DNA from: Endozoicomonas sp. 8E
Lineage (GTDB): Bacteria > Pseudomonadota > Gammaproteobacteria > Pseudomonadales > Endozoicomonadaceae
Length of the DNA: 64,000 nucleotides
Assembly (NCBI RefSeq): GCF_032883915.1
Contig: NZ_CP120717.1
Location: 2,239,697-2,303,696, forward strand
Direction: 5' to 3'
In this document: positions 25,801 to 35,900 of the stretch, piece after piece
Numbering within the stretch: the first letter of the stretch is position 1
Layout of the letters: every line of letters begins with the position of its first letter
Notes under the pieces: model-generated
What the model was told of the DNA's origin: nothing
Databases searched by the model: none
What the model saw: only the letters and a program-made list of their open reading frames with translations
Made by a program: the position numbers and the translations under genes

Positions 25801-28800
25801 AGCATCTGTCAGTTCACTTTCAGCTTCATTGATTGCCCGCCTGACGGTGGCCAGTTCACGATCAAGAACGTATCGGGGTTTAGGTCCCAGGCCTGCCATT
25901 AGCCTGTCAAGCTCATCATCAATGGCTGCGATACGCTCACCGACATCAGGTTCACCCGTTTTTTTAACTTCAACATCCAGCTGATACAGTTTTTGTTCAA
26001 TCAGACGGTTCTGTTGGTCGATGCTGGCATCGTCTTTATAGTCTTCAACCTTGAGTTGACGAGCCATTGCATTGTTTATGCCTCTTCTGACACCTTCATC
26101 GTCATAGACTTCGTTTACTTCATCCAATAAGGCGTAAATTTTGGCTTTCAGAACATTCCTCTGGTCAGACAGGCTGGCATCCTTTTCTAATACTACCCCC
26201 AGATCATTGGCCAGCATAAAAAACAATGCCTCGCCTCTCTCTTTTGCAAAAATGTTTTCACCTGGTTTGATGTTCAGCTTTTCCTCGATAGCTGCAAGCG
26301 AATTTGCCTGTTGATCTCTGGCTCGCTCCTCCGAACTTTCGACGCTATTGGCAAGATGCGCTCGAATCCTCTCGAATTTGACAGCTTTCTCATCGAATAG
26401 CGTTCTTTGTTCTTCTCCGAGCGCATGATGTATCTGATTCAGTATGTCTTCTGAGACATCATCGCCGTCAAGTTTTGAGCGAACGTTGCAGAGCCTTGCT
26501 GCCTTGTCATCATCTTCATTGACTTTGATGTCGAGTATTTCCTCCAAGTTTTCCAGTATTTCCAGAGCATCTTCCTCTGCCCGCTGGGCAGCTTCTTTGA
26601 CGTATGTCTGCATATCATCAGCAATAGCCTGACGACGGTGATAGACATCGTCCTCTTCATTGATGTCTTGCATCTCCAGAGCTTTTTCTACAGCACCCAG
26701 TTTCAGGAGGACTTCCGGTTTGGCCCTGGGGTGCCCCGGATTGCTGATGTCTTTCAGCTTTTCTTGTAAATCTGCAAACTCGCAAACCTTGCTATAGGCT
26801 GCATCTATCAGAGCGCTACGATCCTCTAATGTGCGCTCTTCATTCATCTCAATACCGAGAATCGATGCCAGAGCATTTTCCTTGATCTTGAGGGAAGCTT
26901 CTTTCATCCTGTCTTGAACATTGATTGCCTCAAGTTTCTTAAGCAGGTGTTTTTGATGAGCATTGATGGTCTGTAGTTTCTCAAGCAGGCGATTCTGCTG
27001 CTCAAAAATATCTGCATTGCCGTCAAAATTCGCAATGTTTAATTGCGCAGCAATGGTTAAATAGCGGGCTTTGACGGCATTCAGTTCTTCAGCAGATGTT
27101 CCGGTGCTCTGAAGAAGTTCCTGATCGACCTGATCTGGATTCAGCTTCAGCTGCAGCTGTTGTTGAATGGTCTGGCAACGGACTTGCGGGTCATTTTCGT
27201 TATTTGAAATGAGTCCCAGCTGATTTTCAATGGTAACCAGTCTGTTGTGGATTGCCTTATCAGTGAGTTCTAACTTCTCTTGCAGGTGCTCTTGAATAAA
27301 ATGGTAGCGGGCATCCAGATCGTTTTCACTGACTGGATTAATCTCAAGCTCGCTTTCAATGGCCGCCAGTTTTGCTTTTACAGCTTCTCCCTGAGGCTGT
27401 GCTGCCGGGGCATCTGTTGTCCCAACGGGTCTGCTGATTTCATTAATTTTCTGTCTGATGAGTCTGGCTTGCTCTTCTGGTGGTTCAGTATTATCCCAGT
27501 TCTCAATACCAAGCTCTTTTGCCAGTTGAGTGTTGTAATCTTCTCTTTCTGTCACTATTGAATCACGGAATTCTTTTTGCAGCGCTGGAATTCGACTGAC
27601 TTCCTCCTGAAGATCCTTTAACCAGAACCGGTTTTTCAGTTGTTGATGCTGAAAAACTTGATGACCTGCCTGAGCTACCCGTTGTTCAAGTCGCTGTATA
27701 ATGGCCTGATGACGAGCTTCCAGATCATCCTGGTTATCCGGATCCAGACCAAGCAGATCCTCAATAGCTGCGAGTTTTGCTTTAACTGCCTTTTCCTCAG
27801 ACTTTTCTGTTACGGCAGCTGTTGAGGCAACCGCTCTGATGATTTCATCAATTCTCTCTATGATGAGTCTTTCTTGCTCTTCGGAGGGCTGGGTATCATC
27901 CCAGTCATCAATGCCAAGTTCTGCTGCCAGTTGAGAGTTGCGAAATTTTGTGGCTTTCGCTCTGGCGTCACGGACTTGCTGTTCCAGCTCCGGAATTTGA
28001 TCGGCTTCCTGGCGAAGTTTATCTACCCATTTTTTCAAGTCTTTCCAGTTTTGAAGAAGCCGTTCCAGCATTCCGTCAATTTGCCTCTTGAGTTCTTGTG
28101 CTCTGTGCTTTTCCGCAACACTGATAGTGGCTATTTCGGTTAAATACTGTAAGAAGTTTTTAAACTGGGTGAGTTTGTCTGCTTTTAAATTCAGCCCCTC
28201 CAGCTTGTCTTCCATCTCAAGCAGCTGTCTGGTCATGTCGGCAAAGACTCTGGTAGCAAAGTCGACGTCGTCTCCAACAGCATCGGCAGGCCATTCGGTT
28301 ACAGCGGGTATGACTTTCTGAACATTTTGAGCAAATTGTTCGTCGCTCAGAAGAGCTCTCAGTAAGGGTCTGAAGTTGAAGTGCTTTTCGAGTTGCACCT
28401 GTATCCAGACAGGCGTCATGAACGAGGAAGCAAGTTTGATGTGTGCCGCTGTGAATTCAAATTCATTTGCATTATCGGGATTAGCATTGGCCAATGCCTG
28501 CTGAAGCGTTTCATAGCGTGCAAGCATCAACAGTTTGTCTTCTTCAAATTCAGCATCGAACTTTACAGCCAGATCAGTAGCAAACTCCTCGAGTATTGTC
28601 ATCTGCCTGCTTCGGATGATGTACTGATAGCTCTTGAGCCTGTCTTTTTTAACCTTTACTGTGACTGCTGGAGCGGGCTCATCACCGATAGTTTCCTCCC
28701 TCAGGTTAAAAAGACCTTTTACAAAAGCAATATCGGTTGGATTCTGCTTCTGACCATGGAAAACAATAATCTCCCCCGGAGTCTGTGTCACATCCAGTCT

Positions 28801-29694
28801 TGGATGACCATCAGGCACGTAATAAGCCTCTGTTTCGTCCTCAACGTGTACAACATATCCGACGGGTTTCTGGTATGCCAAGAGTTCATTAAGAGCTTCC
28901 TCTTGTAAAATTTTTCCCAGAACATAAACCTGGGTATAGGCTGAGGTGGCTGCGGCTAAAAGAGCCTCATCATTGACATAGAGCGATCTGCCCAGACTCC
29001 GCAGTTCAGGCGGCTGATCCCCTGAAACGACGAGACGCATGAAGGTGCGCAGGCTCACTTCAACCTTGTCTACTTTAACGGTGGCAAGCACAGTATACTT
29101 ATCCGCTGCGCCAAGGCTTCCTGCTCTTCCATTAGCAACTTTCAATACCCCGGCCAGTTGTTCGGGCCCGGCGATTTTTGTTAGAGGTTCTAAAAGTTCC
29201 TTGTCACCCAATTGAGCGCGAACAGCCGTGATTGAATTCCTGGAGGTCATCCCGTCTCTGACTTCAATGATCAGTTCCTTTTCTGCAAGGTTATGGGTAA
29301 ACCTGAAGACCCCCTCATTACCAACCTTCAGAACTTTGGTGTATTTCTGGGCAACGTCATTCTCACCTGTTTCAAACTGATCAACACTGGAAACACCACC
29401 TTCAATGTCAGAAAGAACGTCCGTGAAGCCTTCAGAAGGAACGTCATAGCCTGCTCTGGATTGGGTCTGATCAGGGTAGGTGGTTGTGAAGGATTTGGGT
29501 ATGGGTTGCTGGTTATCATCTAAAGTTGGCCCAACCACGACCTCACTCTGGGTAAACTCTACCTGTTCATTGCCGGATATATCGACAGATTTTGTCAGCA
29601 GCCTGCGATCGGCCAGTGTCTGGGTGGCAATGATGGAAGAGCTGATTGCAACGGCCACTGCAAGGCTCAGCGCATTGGGGCGAGCATTTGTCAT
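22861..29694 (-). CDS. g5: giant exported paralogue, 2277 aa
   Basis: ATG at 29692-29694 after CTGAGGTAGTAGA. The signal peptide is the family consensus, cleavage after A-L-A at residue 28. The middle (about 450-1599) has two W-type repeats: 27841-27918 (LGIDDWDDTQPSEEQ) and 27436-27513 (LGIENWDNTEPPEEQ). Each is followed by a PDN/PVSEND unit. Further on are an F-type repeat in divergent form (LNIANFDGNADIFEQQ), a Y-type repeat (LKVEDYKDDASIDQQ), the pivot LGPKPRYVLDRE and a divergent EHDRK block (RDYERKIID). A tract of the C-module near 23540-23660 resembles g1 and g2 (ANPRMYRSI). The tail NAPQSSFLPAISADSLD represents the commoner tail type. Function unknown. Confidence 0.95.
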   Translation of the reverse strand: MTNARPNALSLAVAVAISSSIIATQTLADRRLLTKSVDISGNEQVEFTQSEVVVGPTLDDNQQPIPKSFTTTYPDQTQSRAGYDVPSEGFTDVLSDIEGGVSSVDQFETGENDVAQKYTKVLKVGNEGVFRFTHNLAEKELIIEVRDGMTSRNSITAVRAQLGDKELLEPLTKIAGPEQLAGVLKVANGRAGSLGAADKYTVLATVKVDKVEVSLRTFMRLVVSGDQPPELRSLGRSLYVNDEALLAAATSAYTQVYVLGKILQEEALNELLAYQKPVGYVVHVEDETEAYYVPDGHPRLDVTQTPGEIIVFHGQKQNPTDIAFVKGLFNLREETIGDEPAPAVTVKVKKDRLKSYQYIIRSRQMTILEEFATDLAVKFDAEFEEDKLLMLARYETLQQALANANPDNANEFEFTAAHIKLASSFMTPVWIQVQLEKHFNFRPLLRALLSDEQFAQNVQKVIPAVTEWPADAVGDDVDFATRVFADMTRQLLEMEDKLEGLNLKADKLTQFKNFLQYLTEIATISVAEKHRAQELKRQIDGMLERLLQNWKDLKKWVDKLRQEADQIPELEQQVRDARAKATKFRNSQLAAELGIDDWDDTQPSEEQERLIIERIDEIIRAVASTAAVTEKSEEKAVKAKLAAIEDLLGLDPDNQDDLEARHQAIIQRLEQRVAQAGHQVFQHQQLKNRFWLKDLQEEVSRIPALQKEFRDSIVTEREDYNTQLAKELGIENWDNTEPPEEQARLIRQKINEISRPVGTTDAPAAQPQGEAVKAKLAAIESELEINPVSENDLDARYHFIQEHLQEKLELTDKAIHNRLVTIENQLGLISNNENDPQVRCQTIQQQLQLKLNPDQVDQELLQSTGTSAEELNAVKARYLTIAAQLNIANFDGNADIFEQQNRLLEKLQTINAHQKHLLKKLEAINVQDRMKEASLKIKENALASILGIEMNEERTLEDRSALIDAAYSKVCEFADLQEKLKDISNPGHPRAKPEVLLKLGAVEKALEMQDINEEDDVYHRRQAIADDMQTYVKEAAQRAEEDALEILENLEEILDIKVNEDDDKAARLCNVRSKLDGDDVSEDILNQIHHALGEEQRTLFDEKAVKFERIRAHLANSVESSEERARDQQANSLAAIEEKLNIKPGENIFAKERGEALFFMLANDLGVVLEKDASLSDQRNVLKAKIYALLDEVNEVYDDEGVRRGINNAMARQLKVEDYKDDASIDQQNRLIEQKLYQLDVEVKKTGEPDVGERIAAIDDELDRLMAGLGPKPRYVLDRELATVRRAINEAESELTDAHRRLATLTPHRKPWFFETRDGVQPVSDEDGSVLNQVTKGIQTELVLPADDEKNLEERIDELTRALQMIDAKLQDQAIDKPEAAAKDPNIQIKGDSGSLKASAYPIKVSTSSHKPVEINTVDEALGELPLTRKRYSLIKQFLRDYERKIIDLTYEMIGVNSAQENPDPEKQKTTDFGSIDEKAETRNKNEIEQLIPTPRKKSEVFSRAKKILSENKEALEVTEKALGLKPGASDTEFQRLDALLKKQIELGGTDGTGGKIRQLIQEQARLEARIEAGRVNIERMKEALKTAENAVQNEGGPSQFTPKQEKARKAMLVFMQQHSLKKQALEAAMSLAESAERNGKLIPYLATFNFDGEFAPIRLQAMVGDDLTFDQAGRIVEIFRSLKTQFPATPLEDQPLSALEEVQRLMDNARMELRNGAQLYDDEVIGMGSAAIHYVEPGVQKSFPKYFASQSDSGEKIITLLREGLISKVELENFMKAVRGVDGYQPEVEFGHFLGCRHGADMLHFCKAVRKLSDKGTEEFMQSAFIPVTVTATGPAGMKESVAGMKEYAAAVIANYVLDDIAFENGRRTAAFLANIQDTLTPYAHAAGISESELIKVIHDTLMQAHAAAVERQLKDYWVKPSAFLVQAVTWYYSSYKPLLAIFNAWQAAVLSLRNMSFLYLLDLTNRADYTHRMLTPFQHWMERYSIDLDRTGQYYRHVEIEKLSEVGGLAMPLGKAASSVILLRTGSMLFARQRHANPRMYRSISRLVPEIVKSMGSGQGVQVPLLHRVTPQKVKTLASATAGVVLGPVATVGAYAHGLLSGFTFAQTFGFALASGLTFDFFMNDNKMLTHWLGGPLGRSIDRINRWQGVGETDDEYLQRTAIASPQGFSETDEEYASRVKANNTMYGWTRHENYLQFRERRDRTMKLFENGWEKYFRENVPKWSFSHAESVPYFYTVGAFYESQKSDDQKFHSHDKRNAPQSSFLPAISADSLD
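27436..27918 (-). repeat. Two W-type repeats in g5
   Basis: Copies of 26 codons at 27841-27918 and 27436-27513, spaced 405 bp (135 codons) apart. The spacing matches a duplicated unit made of a W-repeat, a linker, an acidic PDN unit and a coiled coil. The second copy has N for the third acidic position (DWDNT). Confidence 0.8.
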
Positions 29695-29902
29695 TCTACT
29701 ACCTCAGAGCTAAGTATTTTTAGTACTGTGAAAAGCGATTGCCACAAGTGGCCACAACAGGTGAGGAAGCGGCTTTTAATCGCTTGTTTGATTGGCTTCA
29801 GGCTCTTCTGGTGCCGGGGTCAGAAGGAAAGGTCAGACTTACGTTACCGTCGGTCTTTTAGCGGTCACTGGTGCGCATTGCCGGTAATTGCCTGTTGTGT
29901 GA
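29695..29902 (-). promoter_or_regulatory. g6/g5 spacer, 208 bp
   Basis: The leader next to g5 is intact (AATCGCTTTTCACAGTACT, then AAAAATACTTAGCTCTGAGG). Beyond it lie one degenerate minisatellite unit (CTTTTAATCGCTTG) and about 120 bp with no coding, terminator or repeat signal I can support. Confidence 0.5.
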
Positions 29903-32900
29903 TTAATTCAACAGGACTTTTCCGCTTATGCCACTTTTCCTGTTTGCCCCACTTGACATCACATTAACAGGCGCTTTCTTATCATCGCCCTGTTGCCAAT
30001 TGTAGAAGGTGCCCAGAGTGTAGGAGTAAGGAATACTGTTTGCATGGGAAAACGACCATTTAGGTACATTTTCCCTGAAGTATTTCTCCCAGCCATTCTC
30101 AAACAGTTTCATGGTGCGATCACGGCGTTCACGAAACTGTAGATAATTTTCATGTCGAGTCCAGCCATACATCGTGTTGTTTGCTTTAACACGGTTTGCG
30201 TATTCTTCATCGGTTTCTGTGAAGCGTTGAGGAGAGGCAATAGCCGTGCGTTGCAAATATTCATCGTCTTTTTCACCCGCGCCCCGCCAGCGATTAATCT
30301 TGTCAAGACTGCGGCCCAGAGGTCCACCCAGCCATTGAGTGAGCAGCTTGTTGTCGTTCATAAAGAAGTCGAAAGTGAGGCTCGACGCCAGTGCAAAACC
30401 TAACATTTGAGCGATGTTAAATCCGAATATAAGACCATGAGCGTATGCTCCAACAGTGGAGACCGGGCCCAGCACCAGACCGGCTGTGGCGGAGGCCAGC
30501 GTTTTCACTGTTTGTGGTGTTACCCTGTGCAGCAGGGGTACCTGAACCCCCTGTCTGGAACCCATGGATTTCACTATTTCGGGCACCAGACGGGAAATAC
30601 TGCGATACAAATGCGGGTTGGCATGGTACTGTCTGGTGAACAGTGTGGTGCCGGTTATCAAGAGTATGACTGAAGAACTGGCCCTGCCATAGGGCATGTA
30701 CAGCCCGAGCACTTCAGAGACTTTTTCAACTCCGCTGTGGTAGGCATATTGGCCGGTTCGGTCAAGATCAATACCATAGTGTTCCAACCAGTGCTGAAAA
30801 GGTATGATCATTCTGTGCGTGTAATCACCCCTGTTAGTGAGGTCCATAATGTAGAGGCCCACCGTGTTTAACAAGGACGCTTTGGCAGCTTTCCAGGCCC
30901 CAGTCATTGCCAGTAGTGGTTTGTAGCTGGTGTAGTACCAGGGGACAGCCTGTACCAGAGAGGCTGAAGGTTTGAGCCAGTAATCCTTTAGTTGACGCTC
31001 AACTGCGGTGGCGTGAGCCTCCATCAATTTGTCATGGATAGCCTTGATCAGTTCTGATTCCGATATTCCGGCAGCATTGACGTAAGGTGTCAGGGTATCC
31101 TGAATATTGGCCAGATAGGCTGCCGTCCTGCGGCCATTTTCAAAGGCAATATCATCAAGTATGTAGTTGGCGATGACAGCGGCGGCATACTCTTTCATGC
31201 CGGCAACAGACTCTTTCATCGCTACCGGACCAGTTGCGATCGTGGGCACAGGTGTAAAGGCACTTTTCATAAATTCCTCAACACCCTTGTCGGACAGCAT
31301 CCAGACAACCCTTTTAAACTGATGCACATTGACGCCTTGTCTACAGCCAATGAAGTGTTCAAATTCGTTCCTTGTCAGATAACCATCAATACTTCTGCTG
31401 ATCTTCATATAGTTCTCAAGTTCAACCTTGCTGATCAGACCCTCCCGCAGCAGAGCTATGATCTTGTTACCACTGGCCGAATGGCTGGCGAAGTATTCCG
31501 AGAAGCCTTTCAAATTCTCTGTTTCGTGCCCGAAGTGTTGAATGCCTGTTGAGCCTATGCGTTTAATTACATCGTCGTAATGTTGAGCCCCTGTTTCCAT
31601 CTCATTCCTGGCTCTGAAAACCAGATACTCGAGTTCTTCCAGCGCATCCACAGGCTGATTTTCCAGAGGCTTGTAAAGGCTTACCGGGAAGTCCCTTTGC
31701 AAAATCCTGAAGACTTCCACAATCTGACTGGCCTGCTCAAACGTCAGTCTGTCTCCGACCAATGCCTGTAAGCGAATGGGTGCAAATTCGTCGTCAAAAT
31801 GGAAAGTTGTAAGGAAAGGTGTTCCGTACTCTATTGCTGCTTCTGTCAGGCCAAATGCAGCCTCCAGGGCTTGTTTTTTGAGAGGGTGCTGCTGCATGAA
31901 TTCGAGGATAGCGTCCAAAACTTTTACTTGTCTCGGCGTGTGTTGGAAGGGAGCGCGATAATTTTCGACGGCTCCCTGAGCAGTCTTCAGGTTTTCCTTC
32001 ATTTTCTTAATGTCTGCTTTCCAGACTTCTCTCTCAAATGTCAGACGGGCCTGTTCCTGAACCAGTTGCTGAATCTTGCAGCCATGACCATCATTACCAC
32101 CCAGTTCTACCCTTTTGATTCTCAGGGCATTAACCCTTTTTCTGATGTCACTGGTGCCTGGTTCGAGACCCACGGCTTCTTCAGTGGTTTTAATATCCGC
32201 TTCATGAGCTTCCAGAACTTCCAAAGCTTTTGCTGCAGCGTCACTTTTCTTCTTCAGGGCTGCATTCAGCGGTTCAATTTCGTTCTCAGTCTCCTCTCTA
32301 CTACGATCCGGATTCTTCAAGGCAATACTCTTTTGAAATTCTGCTAATGCCGCGTCCATACTTTTTCGGTCATGCTTATCCAGGAATTCCCTGACCTGAG
32401 GTTTATTTCTCAGGGCATTAACCCGTTTTCTGATCTCAGTAAAGTCTGGTTCAGGACTCTGGGCATTTTCAGTGGCTTTAATCTCTGCCTCATTAGCCTC
32501 CGGGGTTTTCAATGTTTCTGATTCAGTGTCACTTTTTTGCTCCACGGCTGTTTTCGGCAGTGCCATTTTGTTATCAAGTCCGGTTTTAGCCTTTTGATCT
32601 GCGTCTCCGGAACGGTTAATTTCCTCCTTTTTAAGATCCAGATTCTCTTGTGCACTCATTTTTTGCAACAATGTAAATGCTGCGTCCTTAGCTTTTCTGT
32701 CATGCTCATGAAGGAATTCTTTGGCCTGAGAATATTTTTTCCTGGTTAAAGGCAGTTCACCCAATGCTTCATCGGCTGCATTGATTTCGTCCCAACCATG
32801 AGCCTTTGCAGAGGCGGAAATGGCAATAATGTAGTCAGCTTTTTGCGGTGATCCCGGGCCGCCTTTTATCCGGATGTTCAGAGCTTTTGCCACAGCTCCC

Positions 32901-35900
32901 AGTTTCTCAACGATTTCATCTCGTCTATCTGCACCTTGCTCCCCCATGAAATGTCTGATGTCGTCTACTCGTTCTTCAGGGGTTTGCTCATCACCTGCAG
33001 GCAGGCCCAGTTCGGTCTGAATTTGTTTCATGGCCTGATTGAGAGCTCTGTCGTCTTCATCCGAGATGGGTTCAATGTCATCACGACTCACAAAAACGAC
33101 TTGTTTGTGACCAATAGCATTCAGTTTGCGATTAATATTAGCCAGTTCACTTTCAGCTTCTTCCAGTCCTCGTCTGGCCATGGCTACACGACGATCAAGC
33201 ACGAATCGGGGCTTGGATCCCTGAGGAGCCATTCGCCTGTCAAGCTCATCTTCAATAGCTGCGATGCGTTCATCAATATCAGGCTGGTCCGCTACAATGA
33301 CTTCTTTGTCTATCTGTTGGAGTTTTGCATCAATCAGACTATTTTGGTCGGCTATAGTGGCATCATCCTGATAGTCTTCAATGTTAAGTCGATGAGCAAT
33401 TCTATTGTTATAGACTCTCTTGATAACTTCAGCTCCATCTCTATCTTCAACGACTGTGTTTATTTTTTTCCGTACTACCTTAATTCTGTGTCTCAGATCG
33501 TACTTATTGTCAGACAGGCTGGCACCTGCAACAAACTTTACTTCTAGAATACTGGCCAGTTTAGTTGTCAAAGTTCTGCCTCTTTCTTTAGTGGCAGGGT
33601 TTTCATGAGGATCGATATTTAGCTCATCCTCCACAGTGGTAAGATATTCTGCCTGTTTTTCTCTGGCTCGCTGGTGCGATTCTTCGACTTTAAAGGTAAG
33701 ACGCTCACGAAACCTGCTGAGTCTGATATCCCTCTCTGCCGGATCCTCCTGAGCAATGCTGTCAGCTTCCCAAAAGAGGATCTTGTCCATCTCGTCCAGC
33801 TCATAGGGCGTGATATCACCACCATCAAGCCTTGTACGAAGCCTTTGAAGTCTTACTGCTTTGTCATCCCCTTCATTGATTTTGATGTTGAATAAACTTT
33901 CCAGGTTTTCCAGTATGACCAAGGCTTCTTTCTCTGACTGCTTTCTGGCTTCTCTGATGTATTTCTTTATGTCTTCAGAAATGAACATGCTATGGAAATA
34001 CAAATCTGTCTCTTCACTGAGGCGCTTCTGCAGAGCTATTTTCAAAGCTCTCAGCTCTCTGATTACTTCAGGCCTGACTATGGAGGGGGGCGGTCTTCCG
34101 GTGTCGTCCAGTTTTTCTTTAGAATTTGCAGGACTGGAGGAACGGTCATGTGTTCCTTCTATCAGTGTGTCGTCTTGTTCTATTGTGCTTTCTTCGTCCT
34201 TTGGAACAGGTAAATCTTTTGCCACAGTATCTTGCTTGACTTTGACGTCATCTTCTTGTGAACTGTATTTGGCATCTGGTTTCCGAATACTCCAAAGCAG
34301 TCTTTCCAGATCTTCGTCGATTGCAGCATTCGTTGACTGAAATCTGTTAAGCAGTTGATCTTGTTCAACATTCATTTCATCAAGACGCTTTAATGCAGCA
34401 CTCAGTGACTTAAATCTGTGTAACAGCTGCTGTTCTTGCAAGTCAATGTCTGCATTGTTATCAAAATCCTTAATGTTTAAATGTCTGGCAGTGGCTGCAT
34501 TGAAGGCTTTGATTTCAGCTTCTTTTTTAGCATCTGTTCTGGTGCTCTGTTGCAGAAAAGGATGTTCCTGGCCGACCAGAACTGTCGATTGCTCGAGGCA
34601 CTGCTGAATGGCCTTATCAATGGCATATTGACGGGCTATCAGGTCATCATTGTTTTTCGGAGCCAGACCCAGCACTCTTTCAACGATACCCACTTTCTCC
34701 AGGAATACCTCAAGGTTTTGTTCTGCTTGTTTTTGCAAATGTCTTTGAATGAACCGAAAGTGGACAGCCGGATCCTTTTCATTGACCAGAAAAATACCAA
34801 GCCGTAATTCCAGAGCCGCCAGTATTTCTTCGGTAGAATCTCCCACAGGACGTTCCATTAAGGCCACCGAACTGAAGACTTCATCAATTTTTTTTCTGAT
34901 CAGTCTGACTTGCTCTTTGAGTGGCTTGCTATCATCCCAGTCATCAATACCAAGATCGTCTGCCAGTTCAGCATTGAATGCTTTTTTGGCATTTGCTCTG
35001 ACAGCTGCGATATCTACTCTGGTATCACGAACGCGTTGTTCCAGCTTTGGAATTCCTCTGACTTCCTGCTGAAGTTTCTGTGACTGTTTTTGCAGTTCTC
35101 TCATCAGGTTACGAACCTGTACAAACTCATCCTCAACTTGTTTCCTGCGTTGAAGTAGTCTGACTTTACTCTTTACATCATCAGAGAGTCTGTTCTTTAT
35201 GAGCATCAATTCTTTTTCAAGCTGGATGAGTCTGACTTCTTTTACCTGCTGCTGCTCTTCCAGCTCGCTTTCTATCTTAGTCAGCTGTCTGGCTATGTCG
35301 CTTGTGACTTTGAAAGCAAACCTTCTGTTGTCCTCAAAGACATCGGCCTGCACTTCGTTGAGACGGCTTAAAATGGTTGTTACTTCCTGAATAGTCTGAA
35401 TAAAGAGCTGACTGGTCAGAAAATTTTTAATGGCGGGTTTGAAACCGAAGTGTTTTACGAGTTGACTATGCATCCAGGTTGGCGTGGCCATTGACGAAGC
35501 CAATCTGATGTGTCCTGATGTGAATTCAAATTTATCTGCTTTTTCCGGAGTAGCACTGGTTAATGCCTGCTGGAGAGATTCATAGTATGCAAGCGTAATC
35601 AGTTTTGCTCTGCCAGATTCACTATTGAGCTGAACAGCTATCTCTTCCAGCAATGCCATTTGCCTGCTTCGAATGACATACTGGTAACTTCTGACCTTAT
35701 CTTTTTCTACCTGTGTTGTTGCTGGAGGAATGCTGTTGTCATTGAAGTCTTTTTCAAGGAGCTTATAGAGGCTTTCCACAAAAGCGATGTCGGTGGGATT
35801 CTGCTTCTGACCATGGAAAACAATAGCTTCCCCCGGAGCCTGTTTCACTTCCAGCTTTGGATAACCAGCGGGCACAGGATAAGCCTGTGTGTCATCCTCA

